From contig CAAGHC010000008.1 of the NCBI GenBank assembly GCA_900769565.1, forward strand, positions 1 through 16,881: a stretch of 16,881 nt of DNA. Direction: 5' to 3'. Origin of the DNA: Clostridia bacterium. GTDB lineage: Bacteria > Bacillota > Clostridia > Christensenellales > Borkfalkiaceae. The notes beneath the pieces were generated by a model, which saw only the letters and a list, made by a program, of their open reading frames with translations, was not told where the DNA came from and did not search any database. Numbering within the stretch: the first letter of the stretch is position 1; each line of letters opens with the position of its first letter. Positions 1 to 5,431 of this stretch are shown piece after piece. The translations under genes and the position numbers were made by a program.

Positions 1-2326
1 AAAAATCAACGCCAAAAAAATTCGTAAAGTGTTGAAAGGAAACTACAAAGCCTATAAACAAGCCGTTAAACAAAATTCTAAATAACATTCCGACGCTTAC
101 TATACTTTCTTCTTTTTTTACAGGCTTGAATTTCATAAGTTTATCCCCTGCACTTTCTAGTCCTAGCGTTAAAGCAGGTGGACCATCCATAATAACGTTT
201 ATCCATAAAAGTTGCAAGGTATTAAACGGTGACGGCATTCCAAATATCGCGCAAATAGTTATAAATAGTAATGCAGAAAGATTTACCGATAGTTGAAACA
301 GAATAAACCTTTGCAAATTCCTATAAACGTTTCTGCCAAAAGAAACGGCTTTTACAACGGTTGCAAAACTATCGTCCAAAAGAACCACGTCCGCCGCCTC
401 TTTTGTTATTTCGCTACCGTTTATTCCCATAGCAATACCTACGTCCGCATGCTTTATTGCTGGTGCATCGTTTATTCCATCACCCGTAACGGCAACCACT
501 TCACCCATTGATTTTAAGGCTTTTACAACACGCAATTTAACGATGGGCGTACTACGCGCAATAACCGTAATTTTAGGTAATAATTTTTTTAAAGAATTGT
601 CGTCTAATTTTTCTATTTGACTAGCACTAACCACTTCGCTAGAACTGCTTGATATACCTAATTCTTTAGCAATCGCTAAAGCAGTTTCTATATTATCCCC
701 CGTTAAAATCTTTATTTTAATACCTGCTTTTTTACAATCCGATACAGCCTTGAAAACTTCAGGACGAACAGGGTCTGCAATTGCAACGAAACCGTCGTAT
801 ACGTAATTATTTTCACCGTCTGTAAAGGTTTCAAAGTCTACGTGCGCAAAACATATAACTCTTCTAGCCCTTTGCCTATGCTCTTGCATTTTAGTTTGTA
901 TTACGTTTAACTGTTCTTTTGTTAAACTACACTTATCTAAAACGACTTCGGGCGCGCCTTTAATAAGTTTTCTATACCCACCGCTCGTCTTTAACGTTGT
1001 AGTCATGTATTTTTTTTGACTACTGAAAGGTTCTCTTTCCACAACCTTAAAACTTTCTTTATAACTTTTATAGTCCTTTGTCTTGTTTGCCTTTAGATAT
1101 TCTTTAAGCAAAGCACATTCGGTGGCGTTACCACTTAACGTTTCCGACTTATCGTTATAAATAACTTCAGCAGTAGAATTGCACGTGAAATTTTGATAAA
1201 TTACATCTTTATTCCAACTAGAACCATTAATTTTTTGAGCAAACTCAACAGCCGTAACAGACATTTTGTTTTGAGTAAGCGTGCCCGTTTTATCCGTACA
1301 AATAACACTTACTGCGCCGGCAGTTTCAGTAGCCGTCATTTTTTTAATTAGTGCATTTTCTTTTGCTAACTTTATCATATTTAGTGCTAGAGAAACGGCA
1401 ACAATAGTAGGCAGTCCTTCGGGAACTGCAGCCACGATTAAAATAATACAGGAAATAAATAATTCCCTTACCCCGTCAAAAGATAGCGTTCCGCTTACCA
1501 ACAATCTTACTACCGATAAAATAAACACTAAAACCGCGCAAGATGCACCTATTATTGTTATTACTTTGCCAAGTTTTGCAAGTTTAAGTTGTAAGGGCGA
1601 ATCTAAAATTTCTTTATCAGTAAGTTCACTTGCTATTTTACCCATTTCGGTATTATCACCCACAGAAGTTACCAACATTTTACCGTTCCCTTCTGTAACG
1701 AACGTACCTGAATAAAGCGAATTTTTTCTCTCGGCAAGCGGGGCGTTTACGTTTACGATACAGTCTGCGCATTTTTCCAAAGGAAAACTTTCACCCGTAA
1801 GCGCAGACTCGTCCACCCGTAGTCCGTTACACTCTGTTATCCTTCCATCTGCAACTATTTTATCCCCACTTTCAATCAACACTAAATCGCCAACCACTAC
1901 GTCACGCTGTGAAATCAACTTTATCTTCCCGTCACGAATAACCTTTACCACAACGTTATCGTAAATTCGATTTAATGCGTCAAAAGCCTTTTTAGAACTG
2001 CCTTCCATGATTAACGTTATGCTAACCGATAGCACCACAGCGCCTAAAATACCAAAACATTCGGAAAAATCTGCACTGCCTGTTTTTAGATATTGACCTA
2101 AATTAGAACCAAAAGCGAGCGCGAACCCAAAAAGTAAAATTAAAAGCATAGGTTCTTTTAAGGCGGAAAAAATTCTGCCAAAAATACCCTGCTTTTTCTT
2201 TTTAGTTATAATATTAAGCCCATATTCTGCCTTGTTTTTACTGACTATACTCGGCTTTAATCCTAATATTATGTTAGAGTTAAATTTATTTGCCGTATAC
2301 TCTATCGTTTTAGCGTAATATTCCAT
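1..2326 (-). CDS. P-type Ca2+-transporting ATPase (P2 type), C-terminus cut by window edge
   Basis: An ATP-driven membrane pump that by family moves Ca2+ out of the cytoplasm. The frame is open for 775 codons from ATG at 2326 and leaves the window, so only the C-terminal membrane helices are missing. Visible landmarks are the TGES actuator motif, the M4 motif VPEGLP, the phosphorylation motif CTDKTGTLT with Asp at about residue 345, the TGDN and GDGINDAPA hinge motifs, and an M6 segment WINVIMDGPPALTLGLE whose Asn and Asp match Ca2+ ligands of P2 pumps. VPEGLP plus this M6 segment point to the SERCA/SPCA/PMCA group rather than to a K+, Mg2+ or heavy-metal pump. The start is supported by AGGGGTG a few bases upstream. 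The gene is divergent from the phosphoribosyltransferase gene; I see no convincing -35/-10 pair for it. Ca2+ specificity is a family inference. Confidence 0.93.
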   Translation of the reverse strand, partial: MEYYAKTIEYTANKFNSNIILGLKPSIVSKNKAEYGLNIITKKKKQGIFGRIFSALKEPMLLILLFGFALAFGSNLGQYLKTGSADFSECFGILGAVVLSVSITLIMEGSSKKAFDALNRIYDNVVVKVIRDGKIKLISQRDVVVGDLVLIESGDKIVADGRITECNGLRVDESALTGESFPLEKCADCIVNVNAPLAERKNSLYSGTFVTEGNGKMLVTSVGDNTEMGKIASELTDKEILDSPLQLKLAKLGKVITIIGASCAVLVFILSVVRLLVSGTLSFDGVRELFISCIILIVAAVPEGLPTIVAVSLALNMIKLAKENALIKKMTATETAGAVSVICTDKTGTLTQNKMSVTAVEFAQKINGSSWNKDVIYQNFTCNSTAEVIYNDKSETLSGNATECALLKEYLKANKTKDYKSYKESFKVVEREPFSSQKKYMTTTLKTSGGYRKLIKGAPEVVLDKCSLTKEQLNVIQTKMQEHRQRARRVICFAHVDFETFTDGENNYVYDGFVAIADPVRPEVFKAVSDCKKAGIKIKILTGDNIETALAIAKELGISSSSSEVVSASQIEKLDDNSLKKLLPKITVIARSTPIVKLRVVKALKSMGEVVAVTGDGINDAPAIKHADVGIAMGINGSEITKEAADVVLLDDSFATVVKAVSFGRNVYRNLQRFILFQLSVNLSALLFITICAIFGMPSPFNTLQLLWINVIMDGPPALTLGLESAGDKLMKFKPVKKEESIVSVGMLFRILFNGLFIGFVVSFQHFTNFFGVDF

Positions 2327-2390
2327 ACCCACCCCTAACTTCTTTACTGTTAAAATTATGCTAATATTTTTAAATATATGAATTAACGAG

Positions 2391-2419
2391 TGGACAAACG
2401 GCAAAAAAAGTGATACACT
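2391..2419 (+). promoter_or_regulatory. Promoter of the phosphoribosyltransferase gene
   Basis: TGGACA (2391-2396), a 17-bp spacer and TACACT (2414-2419) form a reasonable vegetative promoter about 30 bp before the ribosome site. The -10 covers a GTG at 2410 that would otherwise extend the reading frame, which argues that translation begins at 2452. Confidence 0.6.
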
Positions 2420-2451
2420 TAATTTGTAAACAAAAGAAAGGGGTTTTTACT

Positions 2452-2991
2452 ATGAGTAAATTTTATCACGTGGATATAAAAGGTTACGGCGCAGACTTAC
2501 CTATTTTACCACTACCTAGTGGCGTAAATATTGCTTTTTTCAATTTACACGGCAATCCTAGTTTGACAGAACATTGCGGTAAAGAATTAGCAAAACTTGC
2601 AGGCGATAGCGAAGTTATTCTCACTGCCGAATCTAAAGGCTTACAGCTTGCACACGTGGTTGCAAGGGAACTCAATATGCCCTATTACGCAGTTGCAAGA
2701 AAATCTAAAAAACTCTATATGCAAGACGGTATTCATATTGAATACGGCACTTCTATTACCACTGGAACTCATCAAGATTTTTATCTATCCAAACATGATG
2801 CCGATTTAATCAAGGGCAAAAAGGTTGCTATCGTAGACGACGTTGTTTCTACCGGTGAAAGTCTTAAAGGTCTTGAGGCGTTAGTTAAAGAGGCTGGCGG
2901 TATTATTCATAAGAAAATGTTCGTTCTTGCAGAGGCTGACGCTAAAGATAGAAAGGACGTTATTTATCTTGCAAACATTCCCCTATTATAA
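2452..2991 (+). CDS. Adenine phosphoribosyltransferase-like protein (type I PRTase)
   Basis: A cytoplasmic type I phosphoribosyltransferase of 179 residues, close to the usual 170-180 of adenine PRTases; such enzymes join a purine base to PRPP in purine salvage. The PRPP loop is at residues 125-138 (VAIVDDVVSTGESL), with the paired acidic residues D129-D130. An ESKG segment near 60-63 corresponds to the ESRG region of Apt and is followed by an ARELNMPYYAVARK stretch typical of the Apt/Xpt group. The start is ATG 2452, preceded by GAAAGGGG; the in-frame GTG at 2410 lies inside the promoter. The gene stands alone, divergent from the Ca2+-ATPase, and is followed by a hairpin-rich region with a likely terminator. 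The substrate (adenine, xanthine or another base) cannot be fixed from sequence alone; I prefer an adenine-type enzyme but leave out a symbol. Confidence 0.88.
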   Translation: MSKFYHVDIKGYGADLPILPLPSGVNIAFFNLHGNPSLTEHCGKELAKLAGDSEVILTAESKGLQLAHVVARELNMPYYAVARKSKKLYMQDGIHIEYGTSITTGTHQDFYLSKHDADLIKGKKVAIVDDVVSTGESLKGLEALVKEAGGIIHKKMFVLAEADAKDRKDVIYLANIPLL

Positions 2992-3007
2992 AATTTAAAA
3001 GCACAAA

Positions 3008-3355
3008 AAAAGTCACGGTAAGGTCTCTTCAATTAGGGATTTTTAGTTCATAACAAAAGTATAGCCCACTATACTTCGCAAAAAGCGAAACATGGTGGGC
3101 TTTTCTTATCCACAAATATAAAACGTTTAATAGTGATATTTTTAGCCTTGTGGCTAAAAGTTGTATTGCTTGTTTTACAAGCAGTTATATTTTGGCTAGC
3201 CAAAGTTATATTAAATAAATCCTTAACTCGCCGTCAGGCGAATATAACTGCCGAAAGGTAATATCACTCGTCGTTAGACGAATATCACAAATCCGTAAGG
3301 ATTTATTTAGTTGTCGCAATTCCCTACGGGAAGAGCGCATAGCACCGTGACTTTT
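3008..3355. repeat. Palindrome-array element with 12-bp terminal inverted repeats
   Basis: A roughly 350-bp non-coding block bounded by a perfect 12-bp inverted repeat: AAAAGTCACGGT (3008-3019) and ACCGTGACTTTT (3344-3355). CTCTTC (3025-3030) and GAAGAG (3330-3335) extend the end-to-end pairing. Inside are local hairpins: TTTTAGCC/GGCTAAAA (3140-3159), TGCTTGT/ACAAGCA (3167-3183), TTTGGCTAGCCAAA (3191-3204), TCGCC-GTCA-GGCGA (3228-3241), TGCC-GAAA-GGTA (3249-3260), TCGTC-GTTA-GACGA (3269-3281), AAATCC-GTAA-GGATTT (3289-3304) and TTCCC-TAC-GGGAA (3320-3332). An outer pair AAATAAATCCTTA (3213-3225)/TAAGGATTTATTT (3296-3308) encloses the right half. Hairpins are separated by 8-nt spacers, GTGATATT, GTTGTATT and GTTATATT (twice) on the left and AATATAAC and AATATCAC (twice) on the right. 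It could be a MITE-like repeat, a structured RNA or both. No transposase is present and no clear target duplication is seen. Confidence 0.75.
3063..3107 (+). terminator. Probable terminator of the phosphoribosyltransferase gene
   Basis: AGCCCAC (3063-3069) pairs with GTGGGCT (3095-3101), enclosing a second stem TTCGC/GCGAA (3075-3079, 3085-3089), and is followed by a T-rich run (TTTTCTT). This is the first intrinsic-terminator-like structure after the stop codon at 2991. It lies inside the palindrome-array element, and part of it can instead form a competing hairpin. Confidence 0.5.
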
Positions 3356-3490
3356 GTTTTTATAAAAATGTTTTAAAAAGACAAAACGCCGAAAACTCGA
3401 CGCCTTGCCTTAGGAAAAAGTTTATTGAGAGTGTGGTCAAATTTAAGTAAAAACACTCGGTCTTTACGCTTACATCTTACTAAACAAAAC

Positions 3491-3509
3491 TTGAATTTTT
3501 ATTGAATTT
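3491..3509 (+). promoter_or_regulatory. Direct repeat TTGAATTT x2, possible response-regulator site
   Basis: TTGAATTT occurs at 3491-3498 and again at 3502-3509, an 11-bp period. OmpR/PhoB-family regulators typically bind tandem direct repeats about one helical turn apart, so this may be an autoregulatory site of the regulator encoded about 75 bp downstream. The tract is AT-rich, so chance is possible. Confidence 0.35.
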
Positions 3510-3569
3510 ATTTAAGAAAAATATTTTTTATAAAATTTTATTTTTTTTAAGTGTATTTCAATTATTTTC

Positions 3570-3578
3570 TGTTATAAT
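3570..3578 (+). promoter_or_regulatory. Extended -10 promoter (TGTTATAAT) directly before the response regulator start
   Basis: TG at 3570-3571 plus TATAAT at 3573-3578 is a consensus extended -10. No good -35 lies 16-18 bp upstream. Transcription would start about seven bases after the -10, at or next to the A of the ATG at 3585, leaving no leader; there is no ribosome site before this ATG. Confidence 0.6.
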
Positions 3579-3584
3579 TAAACC

Positions 3585-4262
3585 ATGAAAATTTTAATCG
3601 TAGACGACGAGCGCGGTTTAACTGACGCTCTCGCAGTAATTTTGAAACAAAACAAATATTCGGTAGATTGTGCCTATAATGGTGAAGACGGTCTTGACAT
3701 GGGCTTGTCTGGTATTTATGACCTAATTATTTTAGACGTCATGATGCCTAAAATGGACGGGTTTACTGTACTTAAGTATTTGCGCCAAAATAAAATTGAC
3801 ACGCCCGTTTTAGTCCTTTCTGCAAAAACAGAAACTTCTGACAAAATCGACGGGCTTAATCTTGGTGCTGACGATTATCTCACTAAACCCTTTAATACCA
3901 ACGAATTACTTGCACGAATTCGTGCACTTCTTCGCCGTAAAGAAAAGTTTACGAGCGACCATTTGACTTTTTCTGACATTACACTTGACAGGGATACTTT
4001 TGAACTTAAAAAAGACGAAAAGAGTATTTCTCTCGGAAAAAAAGAGTTCCAAATTTTGGAAATGCTTATGCTAAATCAAGGCAAAAGTATCGATAAAGAA
4101 AAATTTATAGAAAAGATTTGGGGTTTTGACACCGAAGCAGAGTACAACACTATTGAAGTTTACGTTTCTTTTTTGAGAAAAAAACTTTTAGCCGTAGGCG
4201 CTAACGTGGAAATTAAGTCTATACGCGGAATCGGTTACACTCTTGGGGTTGGAAAATGTTAA
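3585..4262 (+). CDS. OmpR/PhoB-family DNA-binding response regulator
   Basis: A 225-residue cytoplasmic transcription regulator, the usual length of the OmpR family. The receiver domain (about 1-115) has the acidic pair D7-D8, phospho-acceptor D51 in LIILDVMMPK, S79 and K101 of the KPF motif. The C-terminal winged-helix domain (about 125-223) ends in the typical RGIGYTLG. The start MKILIVDDE is the normal beginning of the family, so it is firm even though no Shine-Dalgarno sequence precedes it. It overlaps the downstream histidine kinase by 7 bp (ATGTTAA), so the two form a cognate pair. Targets are unknown. The convergent copper ATPase makes metal or envelope stress a possible signal, but this is inference from position only. 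Confidence 0.95.
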   Translation: MKILIVDDERGLTDALAVILKQNKYSVDCAYNGEDGLDMGLSGIYDLIILDVMMPKMDGFTVLKYLRQNKIDTPVLVLSAKTETSDKIDGLNLGADDYLTKPFNTNELLARIRALLRRKEKFTSDHLTFSDITLDRDTFELKKDEKSISLGKKEFQILEMLMLNQGKSIDKEKFIEKIWGFDTEAEYNTIEVYVSFLRKKLLAVGANVEIKSIRGIGYTLGVGKC

Positions 4263-5431
4263 AAAAATCAAGGTTTCGCTTTATCGCGCTTACAATGTCA
4301 ATACTTTTCGTGGTGTTTGCCGTTATTTTCGCAGTTTCGTTTGCCGTTATGCACAACCTTAACGAAAAAAGTATTGAAAGAACAATTTCAAACACCTCAA
4401 GCACTTTTTTACTGTCTGGTCAAACGGTTATACAACAGAATGCACTAATCGCTTGGATAAAAATCATGCCTGACGGAACTTACCTATTTGATTGTTGGAG
4501 TGACCAAAACGTTTTTACAACCGAACGCGTTTCGTTCATTGTTGAACTTGCTTTCAAAAGACCTTATCCTTCTGGTAAGATTGACAACGTTTTTTACGAC
4601 AAGTTGAACTATGACGGTGGAATTTTATTAGTCGCTACCGACATGACTGAAACTATTCAAAATTTTAGGTTAACAGTTATCAATACCTTTCTTTTTATGG
4701 TCGGCACGTACGTTGCCCTATTTATTATTGTATGGTTTATGTCTTTTAAGGTTTTACAACCTGTAAAAGATACTTTGACCGACCAAAAAAGATTTATTTC
4801 TAACGCTAGCCACGAACTTAAAACACCTCTTGCAATTATTTCTGCAAACGCAGACGTTTTAGGCAAACTTGACGACAACAAGTGGATTGACAATATAAAA
4901 TTTCAAACTGAAAGAATGAACATGCTTGTCGTTGACATGCTTACGCTCGCCAAAATTGACGAAGGTGCTGTAAAACTTAAAAAAGAAACCTTTAATCTTT
5001 CCGACGAAATCGTTGGCTCTACACTTCCTTTTGATGCTGTAGCATTTGAACTTAATAAAACTTTGGACGTGAACGTTATAAAAAACGTTACATTTAAAGG
5101 CGACAGAGAAAGCGTAAGAAAAATTGTTACTATTCTTTTAGATAATGCCGTAAAATACGCGAGCGTTGGTGGCGTTATCAAAATTTCTTTAACAAAAGAA
5201 AACGGTAAGACTTCGCTTACCGTTTTTAACACGGGCAGTAATATACCCGATAAGGAATCTAATAAAATTTTCGATAGATTTTACCGTGGCGACAACTCGC
5301 GTTCTCGAGAATCGGGTGGTAGCGGTTTGGGACTTTCCATCGCAAAAAGCATTGCAGACTCAAACAAGTGGCGAATTTTTGCTTGTTCTAAACTTGGTGA
5401 ATCAATGAAAATTACGGTAGTATTTAAATAA
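4256..5431 (+). CDS. Membrane sensor histidine kinase
   Basis: The 391-residue sensor partner of the overlapping response regulator. A transmembrane segment lies at about 9-32 and a second at about 138-164. Between them is an extracytoplasmic sensor region of about 105 residues that I do not recognise as a named domain. The dimerisation/phosphoacceptor region has the H-box SHELKTPL with H186. The ATPase domain shows the N-box LLDNAVKYA (N297), a G1 segment FNTGSNIP and the G2 box GGSGLGLSIAK (354-364). No full HAMP domain is obvious: only about 15 residues separate the second helix from the H-box helix. A GGGG-rich stretch before ATG 4256 and the 7-bp overlap with the regulator suggest coupled translation. 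The stop codon lies inside the 3' end of the convergent copA-like gene (8-bp overlap), an arrangement with no room for a terminator between the two. Confidence 0.93.
   Translation: MLKKSRFRFIALTMSILFVVFAVIFAVSFAVMHNLNEKSIERTISNTSSTFLLSGQTVIQQNALIAWIKIMPDGTYLFDCWSDQNVFTTERVSFIVELAFKRPYPSGKIDNVFYDKLNYDGGILLVATDMTETIQNFRLTVINTFLFMVGTYVALFIIVWFMSFKVLQPVKDTLTDQKRFISNASHELKTPLAIISANADVLGKLDDNKWIDNIKFQTERMNMLVVDMLTLAKIDEGAVKLKKETFNLSDEIVGSTLPFDAVAFELNKTLDVNVIKNVTFKGDRESVRKIVTILLDNAVKYASVGGVIKISLTKENGKTSLTVFNTGSNIPDKESNKIFDRFYRGDNSRSRESGGSGLGLSIAKSIADSNKWRIFACSKLGESMKITVVFK

Larger units (their letters stand above)
3356..3584. other. Gene-free AT-rich region upstream of the two-component operon
   Basis: This rest of the 593-bp gap has no open reading frame of note. 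It holds a loose inverted repeat GAGTGT (3429-3434)/ACACTC (3453-3458), a very AT-rich tract (about 3480-3560), a direct repeat listed separately, and the promoter of the response regulator. Confidence 0.6.

Noticed and set aside
1281..1715. Plus-strand reading frame of 144 codons
   Set aside because: It lies antisense to the Ca2+-ATPase, which has all catalytic motifs in frame; its translation is low-complexity and has no ribosome site.
1..2326. Broken or frameshifted Ca2+-ATPase
   Set aside because: The start, the DKTGT motif and the last codons of the window are in the same frame, so the gene is only cut by the window edge.
2410..2451. GTG at 2410 as start of the phosphoribosyltransferase
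   Set aside because: It lies in the promoter, against the -10, and has no ribosome site; ATG 2452 has one and gives the family length.
3133..3288. CRISPR array
   Set aside because: The repeated unit is only 8 nt, changes orientation midway and the intervening sequences are themselves palindromes; no cas gene is near.
3008..3355. Insertion sequence remnant
   Set aside because: Terminal inverted repeats exist, but there is no transposase fragment and no clear target-site duplication; kept as an unclassified repeat or RNA element.
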